64,000 nt of DNA from Camillea tinctor (lineage: Eukaryota > Ascomycota > Sordariomycetes > Xylariales > Xylariaceae), in assembly GCA_022578605.1 (NCBI GenBank), contig MU394067.1, forward strand, positions 372,001 through 436,000, read 5' to 3'. Positions 1 through 10,132 of the stretch are shown here, piece by piece. A program made the translations under genes and the position numbers. The notes beneath the pieces were generated by a model. It was not told where the DNA came from. It saw only the letters and a program-made list of their open reading frames with translations, and made no database searches. Position 1 is the first letter of the stretch. Each line of letters starts with the position of its first letter.

Positions 1-1523
1 GATTAGATTTTGAGACACATCTCCCCAATGTTTCGGTGGGCTTAGATAGTGGATGAGAAGAAAGAGAAATATGAGCAAGCAAATAGCTGAAGCCGCGTAG
101 GTCTCGTCTATAAAAAACATGGCAGCAGCCGAGAGAATACTCCCAGCAAAAGCCGTGTGCCATGTGAAAAACTTGAAGGCTGGTCGAAAATTAGGGGCAG
201 ATCCTATCTTCAAAAGGAAGCAGGCTAGGTTCATGACAAAGAAGGTCATCTGGTTTTCGTTAGCCATAATGTGCATTTTATAGCTTGGTTATAGCAATTC
301 TCACCTGGTAGCCCATTGCTATAAGGGTTGCAATTTGGTTCAAGTTAGAGAATAGTGCTAGCTGAGCAATAGCATAAGTAACCAACACTGCAGCTACGGG
401 TACATCTCCACGCTTAGTTCCTCGTCCTAATATAGCAAGTCCTGGGAGTATCTTGTCTCGGCTCAAAGCTTGAAGAAGTTTGGCGGCACCGACGATTCCC
501 ATCAAAGCCGAGAAGAACGTGGTTGCGCACTCTCCGGCAAGGACCAATGGAGGCCAGATGCTTGTTGTGGAAACAATATTCGTGTGCACAATAAACGATG
601 AATGAGTAATACTTCCCGCCATGGATAAAATCACTAGCAAGTAGAGAGTTAAGGTTGTGGCCATCGCCCACAGAGTTCCTTTTGGGATGGCATGACTAGG
701 CTTTCTCAAGTCCCCTGACATCGATGCCCCTGCGAAGACACCAGAAGTGCAACTAAATAAAATGCCGAATAATTCCCTAAACGTGTCTATGCCATTGTAT
801 TTAGGGCCAGAAGTGTGGGGAAATAAGTTAGATTGCATAGTATCGAGACTCAACCCGGTAAACTCAACGCCCAGATCATCATTCTTGAAAGGATGTCTCG
901 CTATTGCGGAAAAGGGGATGCTCAGCGTAGCTACCACGAGAATGATAAGGAGGCCATTACTAGCTCGGACAAAAAGCGCACTTCCAGCAAGGCTAAGAGC
1001 AGTGCAAACAAGGAGAGCACAAGTCTGCATGCCATAGCTTTCCCAATATCCTCCAGGTACCGAGGCAATGTTAAGCTTGAAGCAGTCGATGAGACCGACA
1101 ACATTGAGAGAGGTATTAAGGACTTGAGATAGATAGAATAGGATGCCAATGGAGCCCCCGAACTCGGGGCCCAACGACCTGGAAATCAGGTAATAAGCAC
1201 CACCGCCCTTTACTTCTCCATTGGAAGCAATAGCAGACAAAGAGAGAACGGTGGCAAGATCAACAAGGTAGGCAATAAAGAGCAGCCCTATCAGACAGAT
1301 TAGAGTCACGGCGTTCTATTCATACGCTTCGGAGATGGTTTAACTTGCCGAGCATGCCAAGTAGGCCGATACGCCCCAGGATGGAGCCAAAACGGAGGAA
1401 CATGAGGATGGAAGCAATATTCAGAACACTAGGAACAAAAACACCAGACACAGCGCCCAGCTTGGCCCTACGGGGGGCTGCTGGGCCTGCGACGACTTTG
1501 TCGCCTCTGGATTCGGCGGCCAT
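1..1523 (-). CDS. VHC1: Vacuolar cation-chloride (K-Cl) cotransporter, 3' part outside window
   Basis: Membrane transporter of the SLC12/KCC family, like yeast Vhc1 (YBR235W), which moves K+ and Cl- across the vacuolar membrane. Exons are 1523-1349, 1287-305 and 249 to the window edge, giving 469 codons of a longer protein. The family hallmarks are present: a first membrane helix after VPSVLN, then GGGAYYLISRSLGPEFGG and, in exon 3, SAPNFRPAFKFF followed by HWGDVSQNL. Intron 2 (304-250) is a standard GT-AG intron. Intron 1 (1348-1288) starts with GCAAGT and ends in ATAG. This GC-AG splice restores exactly the residue spacing of KCC proteins between the FLR and SAI motifs, and no in-frame GT donor does. 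The N-terminal tail before the first helix is short (about 30 residues). The large C-terminal domain lies to the left of the window. Confidence 0.9.
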
Positions 1524-2537
1524 ATTGCTAGGCTAGATTGTATAGTAATTATATCATTGCTGAGGACCGACCCAAGTGAGAAGAGTTTTGGGGGAACTAG
1601 GTGTGAGACACAAAAGAAGAAGAGAAAATACGATAGATACTAAGAGATGAGAATCAACAACGAGTATTCTATCTCTTGTCTATGTTTTGTCTAAACCCTT
1701 ATAAAGGAAGAGGGAAGTGTGGGCAGTGTATAGTTGAAGAAGATAAATTAGATTGAGAAACAGAATACCTTCTAACCTACATATGTACGCATTGGCGCTA
1801 TTCGCGGCGGTGGCGACGGGCCTTTAGCTCCTACGAGACCAACAACCCCGCGTAGGCAGAGAGAGGATGTTGACATTGGCGTTGCAAGGGAGGGGGAGAG
1901 ATACATAGATAGTGTAGTGTAGATCTTGGAAACCAGGGTTCGACATTTAGTACCATGCCCCCCCAGTCCCTCTTATTTCCCAATGAAGATTGACGTCAGA
2001 TCTAGAAGTAGTAAATAAAAGTAGCTGAAGAACTATGTACTCGGTACTATGTAACACACACACATGTCCGCTGTGTGTTGTTTTGTATTGTGTTAGCGAG
2101 AGACAAGGAATGAATTTACCTAACACAAAAACCAGCTAAGTTTAGCTGCATGCAGATCTTTTTTATTTTCTTCGAACCTGTACCAGCCTGTACCAGCCAT
2201 TCCCGTACACTAGGTAGGCTGTTTATGTAAGTTGTATTTGAGTCTAAATAATTACTTCGTACCCAAACTCTAAACTCCGGTTGGGGGTTAGACAGAGCCT
2301 GTACAGTTACATCATTTTGGAGCTTGGTAAGATCTGTTTAAGTGGTATAAGTGGTAGGCTGGTAAGGTCATGTCCTCTTCCCCCTGTAGGCTATCAGTCA
2401 CATTACCCGAACAGCCGGATACCGGACATGTATGTACATGCATACTATTTGAATGAACATGGCATTGAACAGGTACTTTGGGGGGAGGGTATACTTACGA
2501 TAAAACTTAACTAAGTTCTAAGCATATAGTTACTATG
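1524..2537. other. Intergenic region upstream of VHC1
   Basis: No gene seen. It should hold the VHC1 promoter and leader. A short direct duplication of CTGTACCAGC occurs near 2177-2199. Otherwise the sequence is AT-rich with homopolymers. Confidence 0.5.
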
Positions 2538-2841
2538 TACGGAGCTCTCCCCCAAAAGTCGACGCCGCGCCAAGAAATACCAAGCTTATGTTAATTTGTG
2601 TCAGGAGTCAGTTCCAGCTGCATGGCAGCTGCCAGAAACTATGCACTATAAATTTTAGTGCTTATAGTTGGTAATAGCTGCTATCGATAAAAGCTTTTAG
2701 CGCACGAGCGTGTAATTATAGCGCAATAATTAGTGGGTTAATTTGAGCTTCTAGCTGCAGCTGCTTGACAGCTGTTGTCAAGATAAGTCAAGACCTTGGC
2801 ATTTCTTGGCGCGGCGTCGACTTTTGGGGGAGAGCTCCGTA
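2538..2841. mobile_element. MITE with 47-bp terminal inverted repeats
   Basis: A 304-bp non-coding element. The left arm 2538-2584 and the right arm 2795-2841 are reverse complements with 46 of 47 bases matching; the first 41 are identical. The outer end reads TACGGAGCTCTCCCCC and continues through GTCGACGCCGCGCC. TA (or the palindrome GTAC) flanks both ends, fitting a TA target-site duplication of Tc1/mariner-type (Fot1/pogo) elements, although GTAC cannot be excluded. The interior is AT-rich with several CAGCTG palindromes and encodes no transposase, so it must be non-autonomous. It sits between the VHC1 and AVT3-like promoters. Confidence 0.85.
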
Positions 2842-3618
2842 CTATTTGAATAAAAATACCTAAACACGGAAAGAAGAACATACATAGAAAGAAAGAGAGG
2901 AGAAAAAGAAAAGCATGGCAAAGAGTCTTTAGAATGTAGGTAAGGTTAAATGATATTTCAGGGTCCTGGGCAACCTTAAGTAGGTACCTACCTAGGCTGT
3001 GTCATCTTACAGTACAGTACAGTACAGTATATGAAGGTGGAGAGCAGCTCCTTCTTACAGTGCTATCTTTTAGTTTAAACCACCGTGCGCACATGCCAAC
3101 GGAGGTAACACAGTATTTTATAAACGGCTTGACGATAATCGACAATCTGGGGGGGTCTGGCTGATGGCTGACTCGGTCGAGCACACACACACACACTTTG
3201 CTCACTGGTCAACATATCACGAGGTCTTTTTCCCCATTACCGACCGAGGACTTATCATCAACTTCTCCGGTGTCTTCAGCCGACCACATTAACTCTCCTG
3301 CTGGTATGTTTTGGATCTCCAGATTCCATCACATCTCCTTCCTCCCTAACACCCCCCCCCCCCTGATCCCCTTGTCGCCGTTGTGTCTTTGTCCCCGTAT
3401 TTAATTCGAATTGCTGCTGCAGTGCTGTAATTGGAGAGCTGACCCTCAACCCTTTGCCTATCTATCTATCTAGGTCACGGAGTCAACCCGACTTTTCCCT
3501 AACCGCGTATCGGGTCCGACCTCATCGCTGACTCTTTTCTCGCCTATCCGACCATCTCCAACCTTCCAAGTATACTAGATTGCTACCATTACAACCTCTA
3601 ATCGAAGCAAGCGACATC
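2842..3618. other. Promoter and leader of the AVT3-like gene
   Basis: No gene seen. It contains a short (ACAGT)n run near 3010-3029 and a poly-C run near 3352-3362. The pyrimidine-rich sequence before 3619 is typical of a fungal 5' leader. Confidence 0.5.
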
Positions 3619-5976
3619 ATGGCAGGTTCCGATCGGGAAAGGAGCTCTACACCGCAGCCTGGAGGGCCTTCGGGCATGAACTTATCCTCCTCTCCGGGTT
3701 CATTTCGTGGTCGAAACCTGGGTACGTCAGTCCCGCGTGCCGATGCGACGGCTCGTCTGGCCTCTCCCATCCCATCGCAGGCTCTAGGGACATCCCCGTC
3801 GCGGAGAGCATCGTCGCCAGCTCAAGGAGATAAGGGAAAGGGAGAAGATTTCGGTCCTCTGGCCGGTGGAGGCCAGAGCTCAGCAGGTCCTGGTGTCTCT
3901 GCTCTAGCTGCCGCATTATCAAATTCAGTTGGCACCACGCCGCCACGGTTTGGTACTCCTCCCATACGACCTGCTTCTCCAGCGGCAACTGGAACATTCC
4001 AGCAGGTTTCAGCTACGCCGACGAACTATGGGTCGTTTGAGGCTAGGTCGAGACATCTGCAAGCCGGTGGCACCGGAGCTTATGAAGATCCGGAAATAGT
4101 CAAGCGCCACTTGGTCCGACCCTCCGATAGCGATTCCATAGCCGGTTCCAATAACGGGGACAGGTCCAAAGGCAAACAAGTCGCCGGCTCTGGTGAACTG
4201 GATGACGACGAGTTTTCCAGTCTCAAGTTGCAAGGAGGAGATGTCACGCGCCAGATCTACAGGTGGACTGAAGAAGCCGACAGCCGCAATCGGACGCAGC
4301 GCAGCAAGAGCTTTAGCATTGACCGTGGAGAGCCAGAGAACGAGGTATTGGATATCAACTCCATCAAGATTCCTGGTGGATTTCGAAGGAACTATCTAAG
4401 AAGAGCCGCTGGCAGCCCGGTTATCAACCCCCAGGGACTTGAGGCTGGTCCAAGCAGCCGCCGAGGCCGGCACGAACCCCAGCTATTCACAAGCAGTTTT
4501 CTGGAATTCCTGTCTATATACGGGCATTTCGCTGGTGAAGAGCTTGAGGAAGATGACGAGGTCCTTCAACCCGGAGAATACTTCTCTTCCGGGGAAGACT
4601 CGGATTACTACGACAGCGAGGACGATAGGGAGCCAATGGAAGACAGTGCTTTGCTGACACCTTCGAAGCGTAAGAGAAGACGGAAGACTCGAGGTGGTAG
4701 TGGCACGAATACTCCGTTCAACGCCGCCCTGCTGCTGCTTAAGTCCTTTGTGGGCACCGGTGTGCTATTCTTGCCTCGTGCTTACCTCAATGGCGGTATG
4801 GTCTTCAGTAATGCGATCCTCCTGTTCGTCGCGGCGCTAAGCTACTACTGCTTTGTTTTATTGGTGACTACGAGGTTGAGGGTTGAAGGCTCGTTTGGTG
4901 ATATCGGAGGCATTTTATACGGAGAATGGATGAGAAAGTTGATTCTCATCTCGATCGTGGTCAGCCAGATTGGCTTCGTTGCTGCATATGTTGTCTTCAC
5001 TGCCGAGAACTTGCAAGCATTTATACTTGCCGTGTCGGATTGCACTACCTACGTCAACATTTCCTGGTTAATCTTCATGCAGATGCTCATATTCCTGCCA
5101 CTCTCGCTTTTCCGAGACATTGGCAAGCTGGGGTTCACGGCTTTGATCGCGGATGCTTTCATCGTGATTGGCCTAGCCTATCTATTCTACTACGATGTTC
5201 TCACTTTGAGCACCAATGGCCTTGCGGATATTATTCTGTTTAACCAGAAGGACTGGACTCTCTTCATCGGCACTGCTATATTCACTTTTGAGGGTATTGG
5301 GCTCATCATCCCGATCCAGGAGTCGATGAAGTCGCCAGCCAAATTCCCCAAGGTGATGTTCTACGTGATGATTATCATTTCGGTTCTCTTCATTACCATG
5401 GGCGCGGTGTCTTATGCTGCCTACGGCTCCAAAACCGAAACTGTCGTTCTCCTCAACCTGCCTCAAGATAACAAACTTGTCAACGGGGTGCAGTTCCTAT
5501 ACTCGCTAGCCATCCTCCTATCGACACCTCTGCAGATTTTCCCGGCTATCCGTATTATGGAGAACGGACTCTTCACGAGAAGTGGCAAATATAACCCATA
5601 CATCAAATGGCAGAAGAACGTATTCCGATTTTTCGTCGTCATCCTCTGTGCACTTGTTGCCTGGGGCGGTGCTGATAATTTGGATAAGTTCGTAGCGCTC
5701 GTTGGAAATTTCGCCTGCATTCCTCTAGTATTTATCTACCCGGTAAGTCCCCCTGCCATCAAAAAGTCTAATGCATAGATATACTAATATCAGTAACAGC
5801 CCATGCTTCACTACAAGGGGGTAGCAAGGACTAGAACCAGGAAGATTTCCGATATTGCGCTCTGCATATTTGGGTTCTTGGCCATGGCATACACGACCAG
5901 CTTAACGGTGATCTCGTGGGCCAGTGGCCCCTCAGGGCCTTCTCCACCAAAATATTGTGATACTAACAAGTTGTGA
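3619..5976 (+). CDS. AVT3: Vacuolar amino acid transporter, AVT3/AVT4 type (AAAP family)
   Basis: Predicted exporter of neutral amino acids from the vacuole (amino acid/auxin permease family). Exons are 3619-5742 and 5800-5976, giving 766 residues. Intron 5743-5799 starts GTAAGT, has a TACTAAT branch site and ends ACAG. The start at 3619 is the first ATG (CATCATGG); the frame is open upstream but has no earlier ATG. Residues 1 to about 360 form a long, Ser/Pro/Gly-rich and acidic cytosolic tail, as in Avt3 and Avt4. About eleven membrane helices follow, beginning with NAALLLLKSFVGTGVLFLP, the conserved first helix, and including GTAIFTFEGIGLIIPIQESM. The second exon supplies the last helix and the short tail. 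AVT3 and AVT4 cannot be told apart from sequence alone. Confidence 0.9.
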
Positions 5977-6799
5977 GTGAGCGAGAGAGAGTGGTGTAGA
6001 AAAGCGTGTGGTTGCTCTTGGACCTGTATAATTATTGCATCAGCGGCATGGGCATCAAGTATACAAATAGACTGATATCAAATGAAGGAACTTGAGGAGG
6101 TGGGGAGGCTTTGTGTAAAGAATGGGTAGATTGTGTCAGAAATCGAAGTCCGACGTAATCGAGGTTAGGAACTACTATATTATAAGGGGGGTAGGAATTG
6201 GGTTCAGGTTTGGATGGGTTACGTAGTTGGTTGTAAGTCACTCTGTGTTTTTCCTTTCTTCTTCTCCATACCTAGGGTACTTAAACATTAGACCTTTCTA
6301 GTATCTTTTGAAGAAGCGTAAATTAAAGTCTATTATAAGGAATGTTTGCTTAGAGTTGAATGTTCCATGTCTTGTCTGGTTGTTGAGAAATCGTTGCACT
6401 TAGAATCAGTGTAGGAGGGTAAGGTTAGTATGCTTTACACTGTATTTCGTACGGTGGGGCCGGGGTTTAACCGCGCTAGCAAACACCCAATAGGCTCCGA
6501 GTCTTCTTCGACCAACCTTGTTAACCTTTTGTTAACCAATCCATGCATTCATTCACCATTCCAGTGTCTTCTTTCCCTACACACCGATTTGGATACAAAG
6601 TCATCACGTCGCTTCATCTGCAGTTCTTTAGCCGACTTAACAATAACACAGCATATATCACTGTTGACTGGCTTTAATCATCACCAATTATTAACTTGTC
6701 ATTCACGTTGCTTTTTTTCTTTTTTCTTTTCCTACATTTGCTATTCCACCACGACTTGGCTAGTATAATCTTGTAAGCGATCTCAAAAGAGTGACCAAG
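5977..6799. other. Intergenic region between the AVT3-like gene and RPB11
   Basis: Holds the 3' end of the transporter mRNA and the RPB11 promoter. The frame open at 6430-6768 is rich in Ser, Leu and His, matches no family I know and is probably leader sequence. Confidence 0.45.
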
Positions 6800-7901
6800 A
6801 TGAACGCGCCTGACCGGTAGGTAACGATTTTACCCATGTTACACCCCTGCATTTTTTCATCGTTCTCCTCGACGTCTTGCACTCTATATTCTCAAGCAGT
6901 GATAGTTACCGTGGTGTCCTTACCCAAAGGGCTGCATCCAGAAGATGCAGGTACTTAGGTACCTCTTCTTATGTATCTGGTGCTGGGGTGAAAAAGGCAG
7001 GAGCAATACCACCAAACTAAGACCCCCCTATGTGTTATTGCTATGCAACGGGAAGGCACAAGAGAACATTGCAAATATCCACAGCTGCCAGGAGGAACCC
7101 TTCATGGATCTGTTATTCAGCAAACTCTAACATCTCTGCCTTCTTCTCTCTTTCCTCCTTGTGCCTTTCACCCAACACTTGAAAACAAAACCTCAGCACA
7201 CATAAGAAAAATCAAATGACATCTCCCCCTTCCTCGCCCAAGATGAGCAACATCAAGCATTACAACGAGCCTGAGCCACTGTTCGCACTTTCGATTTTTT
7301 TCTTTTTCTTTTTCTATGCGTAATCCGTGAAGCTAACCTATTCTGCAGATTCGAGCTCTTCCTCGTTGGTGAGGGCGAGAAGAAGATTACCGAGAAGCCT
7401 TTTGCCGGTGCGTATTCTCTTCTTCCCATTCTCTCTATCTCTCTTGGGCATCAGTATTACTTCCCAGAGACACAAGTGGCTAACATGGTTATGGTGGTGG
7501 CTGCCAGGCACCTCCAACACCTCGGACTTCATCCTGCTGAAAGAGGACCACACCCTGGGTAACCTACTCAGCGAGCACCTCAAGCAGGCGCCTCATGTCT
7601 TGATGGCGGGATACAAAGGTAAACCGTTATTTGCTATACCTTTCCCCCTTCTCTCTATCTGTCTGTCTCTCAAGGTGTGAGTACTAACTTCGTGCCTAAA
7701 GTGGCCCACCCCAACGTCCCCGAGCTCTTTATTCGCCTGCAGACCGATGGCGTCGTGACCCCTCGCGAGGTCTTCATCGACGTCTGCAAGCAGCTCATCG
7801 CATCCTTCGGCCAGCTTGGACGCGAGTTTACTCGCGAGTACGAGCTCCGCCGCATGGTGGCCGCTGGCGAGCAGGACAATGCGCCTAACGGTCGGTCCTG
7901 A
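6800..7901 (+). CDS. RPB11: DNA-directed RNA polymerase II subunit RPB11
   Basis: Small subunit of RNA polymerase II that pairs with Rpb3 in the alpha-like assembly platform. Exons are 6800-6816, 7349-7407, 7508-7618 and 7702-7901, giving 128 residues, close to the usual size. The protein starts MNAPDRFELFLVGEGEKK, and the alpha-like motif reads KEDHTLGNLLSEHL followed by APHVLMAGYKVAHP. The C-terminal helix with REYELRRM is also typical. Exon 1 codes for only five residues and two bases. Intron 1 is 532 nt, much longer than the other introns here; introns 2 and 3 are 100 and 83 nt. Branch sites GCTAACC and TACTAAC are visible before exons 2 and 4. Confidence 0.95.
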
Positions 7902-8415
7902 ACCAACCTGCGCCTTTCTTTCTCTTCCCCCCCTTCCCGGAGCAGATGAGGATTCAGGCTAGGTGGTACAACATGGATGGGCGTTTTTCATGGGGTTACT
8001 GGCGTCTAGGACAGAGAGATTGCTTTTCTGATTTGGGTGGCTGTTCTTTCGGTGGAAACTTGTTCTTCTTCTTCTCCCCCCTACAAAGCTCGAGTAGATA
8101 TTTACTATCTGCCCGCTGCTTCAAGACTAGTAACACCACTACCAACCCATAAGGGCCAGATTCCTGGACTTAATAGACTCATTTAGCAGGTCATAAATCA
8201 TACCAAAAAATATGGTAGTTGCTCCCATATCATCATGTCCCAAACTTAGTGAAAAAAAATGTTTTTTCTTCTTCCTTTTTCTCCTTCTAGTTCCTATTTG
8301 GGTCCTTTTCTGCAGGAGACATGTCCCCCCTATTTCGGTCTCTGTAGAATTGTTTATGGCTGGATTATCATCTTATCCCTCTACACATGCCCAACCCCAG
8401 CCCTCATCCTCCTCA
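7902..8415. other. Convergent 3' region of RPB11 and LSM5
   Basis: A 514-bp spacer holding the two 3' ends, with pyrimidine- and T-rich stretches. No further gene seen. Confidence 0.5.
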
Positions 8416-9215
8416 TCATGCACCTACGGGCCCTTCTCCACCTGGTATTAACTACAAGTAATGACGAGAACGATTAGCAACAACTTCGGCACATTAGGTA
8501 GGTAAAACCCAAAAAAAACGTACCATGCAGATATTGTTACCGTTCAGCAGGATCTTGGAGAGCTTGGTATGGTTTCCGGAGTAGTCACTGTTTTTTAGAG
8601 GGGGTTTTGTTAAGATTTTCCTCATGGTGGGTTTGGTTTTACGAGTAGAATGGGAAAAGGGGGCAGGAGCATGAATACAGGGATGGATGGGTGTTGAGGC
8701 CCATATGACTTACAATTCCGTCACATCCTCTAGCACCATGTCTGTTCATGGCAAGTTGGGTTAGTTATGACTCTCTGGGCCTACATAGGCATGTATATAA
8801 AAAGAAAATCCGGTGGGGGATAAGGGGTAAGGGGGCTACTCACTGACGTAATCGTCGAAACCGAGGAGAGTACCGCTGAACTCTGGATTTGAAAAAAAAA
8901 AAGAGTCAGTTAAATCGATAATTCGGTCATCTATAGGCTAGGAGGGGAGTGAGTGAGTTGAAAAGGGGGCTTTTGCCGTACCCTTGTCGCCCTTCATGAT
9001 GACCCATATCCGCGAGCCGACACACTTGTCAATGAGCTCTGTGGCATTTGGTTAGCTGTTGTCTTCTTGTTGTTGTTGTTGGACGCATGCGGGTGGAAGG
9101 GAAGTTTCAGGGAAGCAAGGTAGGTAAGTATACGGAGATATAGATACAGGGGGGAAAGGGCGGAAAGGGGTAGGGGAGTAATGTGAATACCTAAAGGCAA
9201 TAGCTGAGAGGCCAT
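8416..9215 (-). CDS. LSM5: U6 snRNA-associated Sm-like protein LSm5
   Basis: Subunit of the Lsm2-8 ring that binds the 3' end of U6 snRNA and of the Lsm1-7 ring in mRNA decay. Six exons encode 82 residues: 9215-9191, 9038-8982, 8882-8844, 8741-8714, 8587-8524 and 8451-8416. All junctions keep frame. The protein runs from MASQLLPLELIDKCVGSRIW through the Sm1 motif with GTLLGFDDYVNMVLEDVTE to the Sm2 motif with ILLNGNNICMLIPGG. Introns are 152, 99, 102, 126 and 72 nt and so exceed the coding sequence (249 nt). The smallest exon is 28 nt. No coding frame longer than about 20 codons exists here, so an intron-unaware search would miss the gene. Confidence 0.93.
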
Positions 9216-10132
9216 GTTGGCGGGGGATTGACGTGTCGATGAGTGAGTGAGAATAAGAAGTGCCTAGCACCAAACAGGATTTTTGGATATTTTTGTTTCA
9301 AGCGCAAGGATCTTCTTGATATCTATGTTCTGTTTAATTTTTATTTTCAATTTTTTTTTGAAGTCTTCTTTTTAATTTAAGATTTCTTTTTCTTCTGTTC
9401 TGAATCTTGTAAGATACTTGGGCTAGGTTTAATCGACTTAAGGTTGTTTCCGCTGGCACTGCTACTTGCTACTACTTCTTTTTTGGGGAGGGAAGGAATC
9501 AACCTTGTCACCTGATGCCGTGTTGTAGTGTTGTACGTAGCAGCAGCAATCTGATCTGCGATGACTAAGCTACTTATACTTTTGATCTAGCACTAAAATA
9601 ACCTAGACGTTGGCACTGGTATTGGACCCACCCCGCAACCTTGTTAAACATCCCGCATTCGCTGTTCGACCTCGGACTGCCACCATCCTTAACCATCCTT
9701 AACTATCCTTAACCTTACCACTTACGACACAACCTATATCCATGACGGGTTGGCGCGCGTCTGCCTAATAATTATTATTTACTTCTCTCCTATACACACC
9801 TCGCCTTTGCTCTAGCTTCGTGGCATCATGGAGCACATATGCCTACCCACAATTGTCGTTTACAAATGAATTTACGCGGGTGCCCAGAGTCAGCTGGCCA
9901 TGCGCTCAAACGCCCTAGTGCGTTTTGCAAGCCGTTCAGCTTGCCGTAAGTCCAAATAGATATGTATATATATTTATATTTATCTTTATATTTATATGAT
10001 TATGTGTTTTCTGTGTCTTTATTATTCTTACCTCTACCAACTCTGGCTAATATTCTCTTTCTCTCCTGGCTCAACAGCGTTTATATATTACCCTCACAAC
10101 ACCAACATCACCAAAAGCATCACCTATCAAGC
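9216..10132. promoter_or_regulatory. Divergent promoter of LSM5 and the exonuclease gene
   Basis: A 917-bp spacer between two divergent genes. It holds three near-identical copies of CCATCCTTAA / CTATCCTTAA at about 9683-9712. A T-rich run lies on the LSM5 side near 9330-9390, and a TAT-rich stretch near 9960-10000. Confidence 0.5.

Noticed and set aside
278..1309. VHC1 second exon read as a complete gene
   Set aside because: The start lies in intron sequence, and the C-terminus at 278 is intron read-through; conserved family sequence continues in exons on both sides.
1937..1950. Possible tRNA B-box (GGTTCGA)
   Set aside because: No A-box or acceptor stem around it. The same was true of similar strings near 12567 and 37742.
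6430..6768. 112-codon frame upstream of RPB11
   Set aside because: No recognisable domain, and a composition like leader sequence.
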